64,000 bases of DNA from CAVVTR01 sp963751245 (GCA_963751245.1 CAVVTR010000004.1:1-64000); one strand, 5' to 3'. Counted from the stretch's first letter, positions 26,585 through 35,074 are shown. Program-made: numbers and translations. The notes: generated by a model not told the origin, from the letters alone.

Positions 26585-27925
26585 TCAGGCGGCCTTGAGC
26601 CAGCGCACGAGCTCGGGCAGCGTCGGCCTCTTGCCATACGACAGGATGCCGACCCGGAAGATCTTCCCCGTCACGTAGAACATGCCGACGATGGTGAGGA
26701 GAGACAGCGAAATGGAGGCCGCGAGCTGCCACAGCGGCGGCTCCGACACGAGGACCCTGATGAACATGGTGATGGGGGTGAAGACGGGCACCAGCGAGAG
26801 CACCACCGCCAACTTGGAGTCCGGGCTCTGGATGATGGGCATGGCAAGGAACCAGGGGATCATGATGACGATCATCAGCGGGCCGAGGATCTGCTGCGCC
26901 TCCTTCTCGGAGTTCGAGATGGCGCCGCCCACGGCGTAGATGCACACGTAGATGAGATAGCCGAGCACGTAGAAGACGAAGAAGTACGGCAGCACCCGGG
27001 GCTGCACCATGGTGGCCACGTTGGCCCCCGCGGCGGCGGCGGCGCCGCCGCCCAGGACCATCATGGCGGTGCCCATGACGAGCCAGATGCCCACCTGGGT
27101 GAGCCCCACGGCGGCGAGCCCCGAGACCTTTCCCGAGAGCAGCTGGAACGGCGACATGGACGACACCAGGATCTCCACCACCCGGTCTGTCTTCTCCTGC
27201 ACGATGCCGCGCATGATCTCGTTGCCGTAGGAGAGCATCGGGATCATGAGCAGCGCGGCGAAGAGCAGGCCGACGAGGAAGTCGAGCTCGCCGCCCTTGC
27301 GCTGCTCGCCGCTCCTGGAGACCTGCACGCCGTCCACGGGAAGCCGGGTGAGCAGCCGGTCCGCGGCCTCGCGGTCCACCCCCACCGCCGCCAGCCGCTC
27401 GCGGGACACCGCCCGGTTCACGATCCTCCCCAGCCGCTCCTGGGTGATGAAGTCGGTGCTGGACCGGCTGTAGTAGGCGAGGCGCGCCGCGGTGTCGGTG
27501 AAGGCGTCGGCGGGAATGACGAGAACCCCGTCCAGGGCCTTCGCGCCCTCTCCCCTCGACCGGCGCAGCCCGTCGAGGAACGGCTGGGCGACGGCGTCCG
27601 CCTTCCCCGCCGCGGCGACGTAGTCGTAGCGCAACGCCAGCCGGCGCGCCGCCTGCCCCGCGCTCTTTCCCGCGGGCGCAGCGGACAGCTCCTCGGCCCT
27701 CTCGTCGTCGTCCCCCTTCTCGCCCCGTGCGAACACGGGCCCGAGCCTCCCGGTGCCGTCGATCACCGCCACCTGCTTCGGCCCCATTCCCCGCACCGCC
27801 AGCAGCGCCGGCACGAACATCAGCGCCCCGAACAGGAACGGTGCCACGAGGGTCATGATGATGAACGACTTCTTGCGCACGACCTCGAGGTACTCGCGCT
27901 TGAAGACCGCGAACGCCTTCCTCAT
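26585..27925 (-). CDS. ABC-2 type transporter permease (NatB-like)
   Basis: 446 residues. The N-terminus MRKAFAVFKREYLEVVRKKS followed by a membrane segment (FIIMTLVAPFLFGALMFVPA) is typical of ABC-2 permeases such as NatB. A large extracytoplasmic domain (~60-220) precedes about five C-terminal membrane segments. The cytoplasmic loop carries MRGIVQEKTDRVVEILVSSM, the conserved 'EK..R..EILLSS' coupling motif. It would export Na+, a drug or lipid-like molecules with its ATPase. Its start overlaps the ATPase stop by 4 bp. The TetR gene upstream suggests substrate-induced expression. Confidence 0.88.
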   Translation of the reverse strand: MRKAFAVFKREYLEVVRKKSFIIMTLVAPFLFGALMFVPALLAVRGMGPKQVAVIDGTGRLGPVFARGEKGDDDERAEELSAAPAGKSAGQAARRLALRYDYVAAAGKADAVAQPFLDGLRRSRGEGAKALDGVLVIPADAFTDTAARLAYYSRSSTDFITQERLGRIVNRAVSRERLAAVGVDREAADRLLTRLPVDGVQVSRSGEQRKGGELDFLVGLLFAALLMIPMLSYGNEIMRGIVQEKTDRVVEILVSSMSPFQLLSGKVSGLAAVGLTQVGIWLVMGTAMMVLGGGAAAAAGANVATMVQPRVLPYFFVFYVLGYLIYVCIYAVGGAISNSEKEAQQILGPLMIVIMIPWFLAMPIIQSPDSKLAVVLSLVPVFTPITMFIRVLVSEPPLWQLAASISLSLLTIVGMFYVTGKIFRVGILSYGKRPTLPELVRWLKAA

Positions 27926-28857
27926 GCCTCACCTCCCGCCGCCGGGGCGCCGGCCGCCCCTCCGACCCGTTCCAGGAAGATGGCCTCCAGCGACGGCTCG
28001 GCCACCTCGAACCGGCGCAGCCGCACGCGGCCCACCGCCGCCTCGAGGACCTCCTGGGGGTCCGTGCCGGGCTCGAGCCCGAGCTCGGCGGTGTTGCCGT
28101 CCACGGCCGCCCGCCGCACCCCGGGGAGGTCCGCCAGAAAGCCGCCGTCCCCCTCGAAGGCGAGGTGGACGGTGCCCGAGCCGAAGGAAGCGCGGACCTC
28201 CTCCAGAGCGCCCTGGAGCACCGAGCGTCCTTCGTGGATGAGGACGATGTGGTCCACCATCCGCTCCGCCTCCGCCATCTGGTGCGTGGACAGCAGGATC
28301 GTCTTCCCCGCCGCCTTGAGCTCGAGGAGGATGGTGCGCACCAGCACGACGTTGACAGGGTCCAGCCCCGAGGCGGGCTCGTCCAGGATGACGAGCTCCG
28401 GGTCGTGGATGAGGGCGCCGATGAGCTGCACCTTCTGCTGGTTTCCCTTGGAGAGCTCCTCGAGCCTGGCGGTCCGCTTGTCCCACAGCTCGAACCGGCG
28501 CAGCCACTGCTCCGAGCGGGGGCGCGACACGGCGGCCGGCACCCCCTTGATCTCGGCGAGGAACCCCAGCTGCTCACCCACGCGCATCTTGCGGTACAGG
28601 CCCCGCTCCTCGGGGAGGTAGCCGACTCGGTCGCGCACCTCGGCGGCGGCGGCGGCGCCGAGCAGCTGGATGCTCCCGCTGTCGGCGAGGAAGATGCCGT
28701 TGATCATCCGCAGCGTCGTGGTCTTGCCGGCTCCGTTGCGGCCCAGAAGGCCCGTGATCGAGCCACGCCGCACCGCGAAGGAGAGCGCGTCCACCGCCCG
28801 CACCCTGCCGAAGGACTTGCTCACCTCGCGGACCTCGAGAAGGACTTCGTCGTTCAC
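27922..28857 (-). CDS. ABC transporter ATP-binding protein (NatA-like)
   Basis: 311 residues. Walker A is GLLGRNGAGKTTTLRMING (around residue 40), the signature is LSKGNQQKVQL (a known LSxGNQQK variant), Walker B is LVILDEPASGLDP and the switch His is in ILLSTHQMAEAERMVD. The Q-loop region YLPEERGLY is of the type common in exporters such as NatA and other ABC-2 systems. The C-terminal ~90 residues form the usual accessory domain of this group. It energises the overlapping downstream permease gene at the inner membrane. It lies 64 bp after the TetR gene. Confidence 0.92.
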   Translation of the reverse strand: MNDEVLLEVREVSKSFGRVRAVDALSFAVRRGSITGLLGRNGAGKTTTLRMINGIFLADSGSIQLLGAAAAAEVRDRVGYLPEERGLYRKMRVGEQLGFLAEIKGVPAAVSRPRSEQWLRRFELWDKRTARLEELSKGNQQKVQLIGALIHDPELVILDEPASGLDPVNVVLVRTILLELKAAGKTILLSTHQMAEAERMVDHIVLIHEGRSVLQGALEEVRASFGSGTVHLAFEGDGGFLADLPGVRRAAVDGNTAELGLEPGTDPQEVLEAAVGRVRLRRFEVAEPSLEAIFLERVGGAAGAPAAGGEA

Positions 28858-28921
28858 GCGCGGACCCCCGATCGCCGGCCGCCAGGCTCCGGCCGGCGCG
28901 GACGATTCTAGCGCGTCGGCC

Positions 28922-29539
28922 TCAGGGCTCGCGGAGCATGCCGTGGCGCAGGATCTCGGAGATCTCGGCCACCACCTCGTCGGTGCTCTTGCCGAAGTGG
29001 TCGCGGACCCCGAACAGGATCTCCACGGCGAAGTAGTTGAGGAAGAAGCGGCTCGCCACCATCACGGCGGACACCGGGGAGATGCCGGGGCGCAGCTTGG
29101 CGGCGAGCTCCTCGGCGCGGCCGTGGCGTTCCATGAACGAACGGAAGCGCTCGGCCATCTCGGAGTAGAACTTGCGGATGTGGATGCCCTCGAACTCCAC
29201 GACGTCCACGTAGATGAGCGTCACGTAGCGCTGATAGCGCTCGATGCTGTCCCGGGCGGCCCGCCCCACCTCCTCCAGGTTGTCCGGGAACTCCCCCGAG
29301 GCCAGCGCGCGGTTGAACGGAAACTCGGGGTCGTCGATGGCGTCCCAGTAGCGGTCCAGGAGGGTGCGGAAGATGGTCTCCTTGTCCGGGAAGTGGTGGT
29401 AGACGTTCCCGGTGGAGACTCCCGCGGAGGCGGCGATGTCGCGGACGCTCGTGGCCCGGTAGCCCTGCCGCGAGAACAGGTCCAGGGCGGCGCCGAGGAT
29501 CAGCTCACGGCTGCGCTGCGAGCGTTCTTCCTGGTTCAT
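28922..29539 (-). CDS. TetR/AcrR family transcriptional regulator
   Basis: 205 residues. The N-terminal helix-turn-helix is standard (ILGAALDLFSRQGYRATSVR, then DIAASAGVSTGNVYHHFPDK). The rest is the all-helical ligand-binding and dimerisation domain, with a SIERYQRYVTLIYVDVVEFE stretch. The gene heads the leftward block regulator, ATPase, permease, so it probably represses the exporter and itself. Its own promoter (TTGACG, 17 nt, TATACT) and a near-palindromic ACCAAGCGTTCGGT overlapping the predicted transcription start are visible upstream. The ligand is unknown. Confidence 0.92.
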   Translation of the reverse strand: MNQEERSQRSRELILGAALDLFSRQGYRATSVRDIAASAGVSTGNVYHHFPDKETIFRTLLDRYWDAIDDPEFPFNRALASGEFPDNLEEVGRAARDSIERYQRYVTLIYVDVVEFEGIHIRKFYSEMAERFRSFMERHGRAEELAAKLRPGISPVSAVMVASRFFLNYFAVEILFGVRDHFGKSTDEVVAEISEILRHGMLREP

Positions 29540-29547
29540 TCTTACCT

Positions 29548-29594
29548 ACCAAGCGTTCGGTTTGTAGTATAAGGCTGCCGCGCCGCCACGTCAA
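29548..29594 (-). promoter_or_regulatory. sigma70-type promoter and TetR operator candidate
   Basis: On the minus strand TTGACG (29594-29589), a 17-nt spacer and TATACT (29571-29566) make a near-consensus promoter. Just downstream, at 29561-29548, ACCGAACGCTTGGT is a near-palindrome of the ACCGA..TCGGT kind often bound by TetR-family proteins. It overlaps the expected start of transcription, 9 nt before the TetR start codon. Confidence 0.7.
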
Positions 29595-29688
29595 CGGCTG
29601 CCGGCACGGCGCCTCCGCCCGTCCCCGGCCGCGGCCGGGACGGCCCGTCAGGAGGCGGCCTCCCGGCGGGCCCGGGGGCCTCTCCCCA

Positions 29689-31263
29689 TCACTTGGCGAA
29701 CTCCACGGCGCGGGTCTCGCGGATCACCGTGACCTTGATCTGGCCCGGGTAGGTGAGCTCGGCCTCGATGCGCCGGGCGATGTCCCGGGACATCCACACG
29801 GCGTCCTCGTCCGAGATGCGCTCCGACTCGACGATGATGCGCAGCTCCCGGCCGGCCTGGATGGCGAACGCCTTCTGCACGCCCTTGAAGTCGCCGGCAA
29901 TCCCCTCCAGCTTCTCCAGCCGCTTGATGTAGCTCTCCAGGATCTCGCGGCGCGCGCCGGGGCGCGCCGCGGACAGCGCGTCCGCCGCCGTGACCAGCAC
30001 CGCCTCCACCGAGCGCGGGTCCACGTCGCCGTGGTGGCACTCCATGGCGTGGATCACCGCGTCGGACTCGCCGTACTTGCGCAGCATCTCCCGCCCGATG
30101 GTCAGGTGCGTCCCTTCCATCTCGCGATCCACCGCCTTGCCGACGTCGTGGAGCAGGCCGGCGCGTTTGGCCACCGCCACGTCCACGCGCAGCTCGGAGG
30201 CCATGTACCCGGCCAGCTGGGCCACCTCCTTGGAGTGACCGAGCACGTTCTGCCCGTAGGAGTAGCGGTACTGGAGACGCCCCACCAGCCTGAGCAGCTC
30301 CGGGTGGATGTCGGGGAAACCCAGCTCGATGGCGGCCGCCTCGCCGTCGGAGAAGATCTTCTCGTCGAGCTCCTGCCGGACCTTTCCAACCACCTCCTCG
30401 ATGCGCCCGGGGTGGATACGGCCGTCGAGCATGAGCCGCTCCAGGGCCAACCGGGCCACCTCGCGGCGGATGGGGTCGAAGCAGGACAGCAGCACCGCTC
30501 CGGGGGTGTCGTCCACGATCAGGTCGACCCCCGTCGCCGTCTCCAGCGCGCGGATGTTGCGGCCCTCGCGGCCGATGATCCGCCCCTTCATGTCGTCGTT
30601 GGGCAGGTCCACCACCGACACGGTGCTCTCCGCAACGTGGTCCGCGGCGACCCGCTGGATGGCCATCGAGATGACCCGCCGGGCGCGGCTGGCCGCCTCC
30701 TGGGTGGCCTCCTCCTCGAGACGCCGGATGGTCCGGGCGGCCTCCGTGCGGGCCTCGTTCTCCATGGCGCGCATGAGCTCGCCCTTGGCCTCGTCGGAGG
30801 TCAGCCCCGCGATGCGCTCCAGCTGCGCCCTCTGCTCCGCCGTGGCGGCCGCCAGGGAGTCCTCCTGCAATGCGATGGCGGTCTCGCGGTCCTCCAGCTG
30901 ATGCTCGTGCTCCCGGACCCCGGCGCTCTCGGCGTCCAGCGCCTCGCGGCGGGCCGCCAGCTCGGCCTCGGTGCCGGCCAGCTTGCGTTCGAGGACCAGC
31001 AGCTCCTGCCTGTACTCGTAGGTCTCCCGCTCGAACTCGCTGCGCGCGGCGAGGAGCTTCTCCCTCGCCTCCACCTCGGCCAGCTTCAGACGCTGCTCGG
31101 TCTCCTGCTCCGCGACGGCCAGCACCCGCCGGGCGTCCTGCTCGGCCTGGGCCTGGAGCGCGGCGATGCGGCTCCGGGCACTCCTGCCGAAGACCCACAG
31201 CACGAGGACCGCAGTGAGCGCGGCCGCGGCCACCGCGACCACGACAGTGACGATCCCACCCAT
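29689..31263 (-). CDS. rny: ribonuclease Y
   Basis: 524 residues, the typical length. The layout is an N-terminal membrane anchor (IVTVVVAVAAAALTAVLVLW), a long Glu/Ala/Arg-rich coiled coil to ~residue 190, a KH RNA-binding domain (DMKGRIIGREGRNIRALETA) and an HD domain (His in GQNVLGHSKEVA, then GLLHDVGKAVDREMEG), followed by the C-terminal family block ending GQIKVTVIRETRAVEFAK. It is a membrane-associated endoribonuclease that initiates mRNA turnover. Its upstream neighbours are 6S RNA and zapA, an arrangement conserved in several phyla. Confidence 0.96.
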   Translation of the reverse strand: MGGIVTVVVAVAAAALTAVLVLWVFGRSARSRIAALQAQAEQDARRVLAVAEQETEQRLKLAEVEAREKLLAARSEFERETYEYRQELLVLERKLAGTEAELAARREALDAESAGVREHEHQLEDRETAIALQEDSLAAATAEQRAQLERIAGLTSDEAKGELMRAMENEARTEAARTIRRLEEEATQEAASRARRVISMAIQRVAADHVAESTVSVVDLPNDDMKGRIIGREGRNIRALETATGVDLIVDDTPGAVLLSCFDPIRREVARLALERLMLDGRIHPGRIEEVVGKVRQELDEKIFSDGEAAAIELGFPDIHPELLRLVGRLQYRYSYGQNVLGHSKEVAQLAGYMASELRVDVAVAKRAGLLHDVGKAVDREMEGTHLTIGREMLRKYGESDAVIHAMECHHGDVDPRSVEAVLVTAADALSAARPGARREILESYIKRLEKLEGIAGDFKGVQKAFAIQAGRELRIIVESERISDEDAVWMSRDIARRIEAELTYPGQIKVTVIRETRAVEFAK

Positions 31264-31324
31264 GAACGCCCCCTTTCAAGGAACACGGGGCACGCTCATC
31301 CGAAATGGAGAGGGAGGAAGGGGG

Positions 31325-31504
31325 AAAAGACCCCCGCAATCGGCCGTGTGAGCAACCCTATTTGAACCTGTTGACCACAGGTTTGGGCGCCTGCCCGCAA
31401 TCTCTTGCTCGCCGCATGGCTCGCGCAGGACTACGGGACCCGGTACCCATCAAATAGGTGTTGGTTCAAGAATAGTTTCGCTCATCACCAACCGCGCAGG
31501 GGCC
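31325..31504 (-). ncRNA. ssrS: 6S RNA
   Basis: About 175-180 nt lie between zapA and rny, a known location for 6S RNA. On the minus strand the 5' end CCCCTGCGCGGTTGG pairs with the 3' end GGCCGATTGCGGGGG. Next, GATGAGC faces GCTCAC. After a bubble, CAACACCTATTTGA pairs with TCAAATAGGGTTG. The result is one long rod with a central opening and a far stem, as expected for 6S RNA. The GCGGTTGGTGA near the 5' end also occurs in E. coli 6S RNA. The exact ends are inferred from the closing stem; a GGGGGTCTTTTCCCCC hairpin at the 3' end may terminate it. 6S RNA binds the housekeeping RNA polymerase in stationary phase. Confidence 0.8.
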
Positions 31505-31510
31505 TCCTTT

Positions 31511-31822
31511 TCACTCTTCACCCGGCCCCCCTTCGGGGGGCGTCAGAACATCATCGATCCGGGTAATCAACCCTTCCAACCTCTGCCGAACCCGTTCGGT
31601 TCGCGTACCTGGTTCCGTTTGCCGCTCTCTGAAGAGCTCGTCGGCGATGTTCAGCGCCGCCAGTACCGCCAGCTTTGCCGTGTCCACGTTGGGGGAGACC
31701 TCGGCGAGCTCTCGCATACGACCATCCACGTACCCCGCGAGCTCCATCAGGTGCTCACCGGAATCCGTGGCGCGCAGCTCGAAGCGCCGTCCGAAGATCT
31801 CCACCGCAGTGCGGGTGCTCAT
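31511..31822 (-). CDS. zapA: cell division protein ZapA
   Basis: 103 residues, with start at the ATG at 31822 (GAGAGG upstream). The fold is recognisable: VEIFGRRFELRATDSGEHLM, then VDGRMRELAE and the KLAVLAALNIADELFRER helix that dimerises as a coiled coil. ZapA bundles FtsZ filaments at the Z ring. A -10 element TATACT lies 24 nt upstream. 6S RNA follows within 7 bp and may be processed from the same transcript. Confidence 0.92.
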   Translation of the reverse strand: MSTRTAVEIFGRRFELRATDSGEHLMELAGYVDGRMRELAEVSPNVDTAKLAVLAALNIADELFRERQTEPGTRTERVRQRLEGLITRIDDVLTPPEGGPGEE

Positions 31823-31845
31823 CGCTAAAGCACCTCTCAACCGTC

Positions 31846-31851
31846 AGTATA
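31846..31851 (-). promoter_or_regulatory. -10 element for zapA/6S RNA
   Basis: TATACT on the minus strand lies 24 nt before the zapA start codon. No convincing -35 hexamer is found 16-18 nt upstream of it. Confidence 0.5.
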
Positions 31852-31887
31852 CACGGACTCCCGGCGGAGACGGATGTGGGGACGGAT

Positions 31888-32304
31888 CTACTTGTTGCGC
31901 CCGTTACGGGTGCCGTCGGCGCCTTCCGCGGAGCCGGGGCCGCGCTGCATCTGGACCCGCCCTTCGAGCCGCGCGCCCTCCACCACGTGGAGCGCCGGCG
32001 TCACCACGTCGCCCTCCACCACGGCGCTGGCCAGCAGGGTGACCATCTCGGTGGCGGTGACGTTGCCGACCACGCGGCCGGCGATGCGGGCGGAGGCGGC
32101 GTGGACCTCGGCCTCGACCGTCGCTCCCTCGGCGACCTCGAAGGGGGCGTCGAGCTGCACCGAGCCGTGCACGGTCCCTTCGACCCGGACGGGACGGCTG
32201 CCGGTGAGCTCGCCCGCGAAGCGCGTCTCCCGCGCCACCACGGTCACGTTGGCCGGGGTGCGGGGCTGGTCGGGGATGGGGGACGTGTCCTTGCCGAACG
32301 CCAT
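31888..32304 (-). CDS. bactofilin family cytoskeletal protein
   Basis: 138 residues. The ATG at 32304 is preferred because the alternative at 32331 lies inside the tRNA-Gly gene. The central region is a run of short beta-helix turns, including VVARETRFAGELTGSRPVRV, EGTVHGSVQL, TVEAEVHAASARIAGRVVGN and TLLASAVVEGDV, with low-complexity ends, which is the bactofilin pattern. Bactofilins polymerise without nucleotide into membrane-associated filaments affecting cell shape or chromosome organisation. It is 15 nt downstream of the tRNA-Gly 3' end and may share that transcript. Confidence 0.9.
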   Translation of the reverse strand: MAFGKDTSPIPDQPRTPANVTVVARETRFAGELTGSRPVRVEGTVHGSVQLDAPFEVAEGATVEAEVHAASARIAGRVVGNVTATEMVTLLASAVVEGDVVTPALHVVEGARLEGRVQMQRGPGSAEGADGTRNGRNK

Positions 32305-32319
32305 GAGTGCTCCGGAAAA

Positions 32320-32395
32320 TGGAGCGGGCAACGGGATTCGAACCCGCGACTTTCAGCTTGGGAAGCTGACACTCTACCAGCTGAGTTATGCCCGC
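32320..32395 (-). tRNA. tRNA-Gly (anticodon CCC)
   Basis: 76 nt including an encoded CCA. The acceptor stem GCGGGCA/TGCCCGC is perfect. The D arm has AGCTGGTA, the anticodon stem TCAGC/GCTGA encloses loop TTCCCAA, and the T loop is TTCGAAT. Confidence 0.97.
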
Positions 32396-32418
32396 TCGCT
32401 CGCCTTACGGCCGGGGAG

Positions 32419-32448
32419 ACGTTAGCGCGGGGCGCGAGGCGGTGTCAA
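32419..32448 (-). promoter_or_regulatory. promoter of tRNA-Gly
   Basis: A perfect -35 TTGACA (32448-32443), an 18-nt spacer and TAACGT (32424-32419) lie on the minus strand. The predicted start is about 17 nt before the tRNA 5' end. Confidence 0.65.
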
Positions 32449-32509
32449 GCTGACCACCGGACCGGCCGTCGGGCGTACGAGCCCGGGAAGGCGCTCCGGC
32501 GGCCTGCCC

Positions 32510-32538
32510 TTGCCCGGGCCGGGCGGACCGCTTACGAT
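32510..32538 (+). promoter_or_regulatory. candidate promoter of the DUF4097 gene
   Basis: TTGCCC (32510-32515), a 17-nt spacer and TACGAT (32533-32538) lie 27 nt before the start codon. Confidence 0.45.
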
Positions 32539-32565
32539 GCGGGTGCCGGCATACAGGAGGTAGCG

Positions 32566-33492
32566 ATGCGCGCACGGAAGTTGGCCGTCATCCTCGCCCT
32601 CGTCGCGGCCACGTCGCTGGCCGCCGAGCGCAACGAGTCCATCGTCCGCTCGTTCCCGGCCCAGCCCGGGAAGACGGTCTTCATCGACGCCGGAGCCCTC
32701 GACCTCACGGTGCGCAGCGCCGAGATCGACGAGATCCGCCTCGACATCGAGATGGCCACGGCGGCGCTCAAGGAGAGCGCGGCCCAGGGCTGGCTCGACC
32801 GCCACCACCCCACCATCGATGACACCGACGCCAAGCTGCGCGTGGTGGTGCCGGATCCCGGCGGCCTCGACCTGTTCAAGGGCGTCATCGTCACCAAGGC
32901 CCGGATCCAGCTCGTGGTGCCCATGGGGGTCCTCCCGGACCTCTCGACCTCGTCGGGCAACCTCACCGTGGAGGGGACCTACGCTCAGGCCCGGCCCATG
33001 CGCCTGCGCGCCGCCTCGGGCGACGTCGAGCTCGACGGCTGGGCGCCGGAGGTGGAGGCCCGCTCCACCTCGGGCGACATCACCATCCGGGCCAGCCGCG
33101 CCATCGACAGCCTCCTCATCCGCACCGCCAACGGCAGCGTGGAGCTTACCGGCGGCGCCAAGGTGGTGCGCTGCGACACCTCCAGCGGCGACGTCCGCCT
33201 GGCGGGGCTGCTCGGCGCCACCACCATCAACACCACCTCGGGCAACGTCAACGCCCGCTTCGACGGCCTCCCGGCCGCCGAGGAGGTCCACGTCGGCACC
33301 GACACGGGCAAGGTCCGCCTCGCCCTGCCCGCGGGCACCCAGCCCGGCGGCGAGCTGCGCTCCACCAAGGGCGAGATCCGCTCGTCCTACGCGGGCCAGG
33401 CCGGCGAGGACCGCGAGCCCCGCCTCGCCCTGGCGGGCAACGGCCCGAAGATCTTCGTCACCACGGTCTCCGGGAGGATCGAGCTGTTCTGA
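32566..33492 (+). CDS. DUF4097-family secreted beta-strand repeat protein
   Basis: 308 residues. The ATG at 32566 follows CAGGAGG. A signal peptide (MRARKLAVILALVAATSLAA) is followed by repeated short strands of the DUF4097/DUF4098 right-handed beta-helix type: DLSTSSGNLTVEG, MRLRAASGDVELDG, ARSTSGDITIRAS, IRTANGSVELTGG, CDTSSGDVRLAG, INTTSGNVNARFDG and STKGEIRSSYAG. The 'TSSGD(V/I)' spacing is regular at about 20 residues per turn. The function of this family is unknown; the protein is probably periplasmic or surface-exposed. A candidate promoter lies just upstream. The disrupted glycosyltransferase gene begins at or across its stop codon, suggesting an operon. Confidence 0.82.
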   Translation: MRARKLAVILALVAATSLAAERNESIVRSFPAQPGKTVFIDAGALDLTVRSAEIDEIRLDIEMATAALKESAAQGWLDRHHPTIDDTDAKLRVVVPDPGGLDLFKGVIVTKARIQLVVPMGVLPDLSTSSGNLTVEGTYAQARPMRLRAASGDVELDGWAPEVEARSTSGDITIRASRAIDSLLIRTANGSVELTGGAKVVRCDTSSGDVRLAGLLGATTINTTSGNVNARFDGLPAAEEVHVGTDTGKVRLALPAGTQPGGELRSTKGEIRSSYAGQAGEDREPRLALAGNGPKIFVTTVSGRIELF

Positions 33493-34954
33493 GGCGGGCG
33501 GCCGCCACCGCGGCCGTCCTCGCGCTCCTGGCCGCCGGAGCGGGGGCCCTCGCGCCGCTCGTCGATCGCGACGAGCCTGAGTACGCCGAGGTGGTGCGCG
33601 AGATGCGCGCCTCCGGAGACCTCCTCGTCCCGCGATCTTTCGGTCAGCCGTTCCTGGAGAAGCCGCCGCTGCTGTACTGGGCGGCCGCCGCCTCGACCTC
33701 GGTGCTGGGCGAGAGCTCGCTGGCGCTGCGCCTGCCCTCGGCGCTGGCCGCGGGCGCCGTGGTCATCCTCACCGCGCTGCTGGCGGCGGCCCTGGGCGAC
33801 CGAGCCCGGGCCGGGCCGGCGCCTTCGCGCTGCCCGGCGTCGCCCTGGCCGGGTTCTTCGCCATCCCCGACGCCCTCCTCGATCGCCTGCACCGCCCTCG
33901 CCTGCTGGGGCTGCTGCGGGCCGCGGAGGCCGGCGGCCGGCGCTGGGCGCTGGCGCGGCTGGACCGCCCTGGGCCTCGGGATCCTGGCCAAGGGCCCGGT
34001 GGCGCCGCTGTTCGTGGCGTGCGCCCTGGCGGGGCGCGCGGCCGGCGACGGCGCCGCGCTGCGCCGCACGGGGTGGTGGTGGGGCGTGCCGCTGGCCCTC
34101 GCGGTGCCGGCCGCATGGTTCGTCCCCGCGAACGCCGCCACCACGGCGAGCTGGCTCGTGTCGCCCTCGGCGTCAACGTCGTCGGCCGGGCGCTCGCCCC
34201 CATGGAGCACCACGGCCCCGGGGGGATCGCCGGCGTTCTCCTCGGCCCGCCGTTCTACGCGGCGGCGCTGGCCGTGGGCGCGTTCCCGGTGGCCTGGGCG
34301 GTGGTGCGGGTGGCGCGGCGGCGCCGCGAGCTGCCCCCGGCGCTGGTGCGCACCGTCCTCGCCGGGGTCGCCCTCCCCCTCCTCGCCTTCTCCCTGGCCG
34401 CCACCAAGCTTCCCCACTACGTGCTCCCCGCCCTGCCGCTGGTGGCCGTGGCCGCCGCCGCCGTGCGCATGCGCGGCGTCGCCGCGGCGTGGGCGGCCTC
34501 GGCGCTGCTGCTGGCGGCCACGGCGGGCGTCGCGCACCTCGCCCCGTGGAAGGCCGCCGGCGAGGCCGTCGCGGCCCGCGGCGGCGCCCTCGACGTGGGG
34601 CTCACCGAGCCCTCGCTCCTCTACTACGCCCGCGGCACCCTCCGGCTGACGGACCTGGAGGGTGTGGCGGCGGCCGCCACCGCGGCGCCGGCGCACGTCC
34701 TCATGGCCGAGCCCGCGGCCCTTCTCGCCACCCGCGCCCTCCCACGCCTGCGTTTCGAACAGCTGGACCGCTGGAGCGGCTGGAACCTGGCCCACGGCCG
34801 CCGCGTCGCCGTCGGCCTCTTCCTCGTCTCCGCCGCGCCCGCCGCCGCGCCGGGCCCATCCCTCCCCATGCGCTCGCCGCACCCGCCCCCAGCCGCCCGC
34901 CCGGCGGCCCTTTACCCCGGTTCCCCCAGCGTGATAGAATCCGCGTCCCGGTGA
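33489..34954 (+). pseudogene. ArnT/PMT-like glycosyltransferase, disrupted by several frameshifts
   Basis: The N-terminal part reads PLVDRDEPEYAEVVREMRAS and LEKPPLLYWAAAA, the signature of integral-membrane dolichyl-phosphate-mannose/ArnT-type glycosyltransferases. After about 33800 the reading jumps frame repeatedly: GAFALPGVALAGFFAIPDAL in one frame, IACTALACWG in another, LLRAAEAGGRRWALAR back, then WTALGLGILAKGPVAPLFVA, and from about 34170 VALGVNVVGRALAPMEHHGP to the end. Together these give a full-length protein of about 485 residues with many membrane segments. At least four single-base shifts are needed, though no stop codon interrupts the pieces. This is either a decayed gene or a patch of poor sequence. 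The start is uncertain: no ATG or GTG fits, and a CTG at 33489 follows a GGGAGG. Confidence 0.7.
34911..34940 (+). promoter_or_regulatory. promoter of tRNA-Ala
   Basis: TTTACC (34911-34916), an 18-nt spacer and TAGAAT (34935-34940) with an extended TGA in front of the -10. The predicted start is about 10 nt before the tRNA. Confidence 0.65.
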
Positions 34955-34956
34955 GT

Positions 34957-35032
34957 GGGGCCGTAGCTCAGCTGGGAGAGCGCTAGAATCGCACTCTAGA
35001 GGTCGGGAGTTCGAACCTCCTCGGCTCCACCA
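34957..35032 (+). tRNA. tRNA-Ala (anticodon CGC)
   Basis: 76 nt with encoded CCA. The acceptor stem is GGGGCCG/CGGCTCC with one G-U pair, the D arm is AGCTCAGCTGGGAGAGC, the anticodon stem CTAGA/TCTAG encloses loop ATCGCAC, and the T arm is GGGAGTTCGAACCTCC. Confidence 0.97.
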
Positions 35033-35044
35033 ATCAAATCAATG

Positions 35045-35074
35045 ACGTACGCCCGCCACCCGGCGGGCGTACGT
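35045..35074 (+). terminator. hairpin after tRNA-Ala
   Basis: A perfect 13-bp stem (ACGTACGCCCGCC / GGCGGGCGTACGT) with an ACCC loop begins 13 nt past the tRNA. There is no T-run after it, so termination is probable rather than certain. Confidence 0.6.

Noticed and set aside
29621..29640. CCCGGCCGCGGCCGGG palindrome after rny as a terminator
   Set aside because: No T-run on the minus strand and a very short loop; such GC palindromes arise by chance at this composition.
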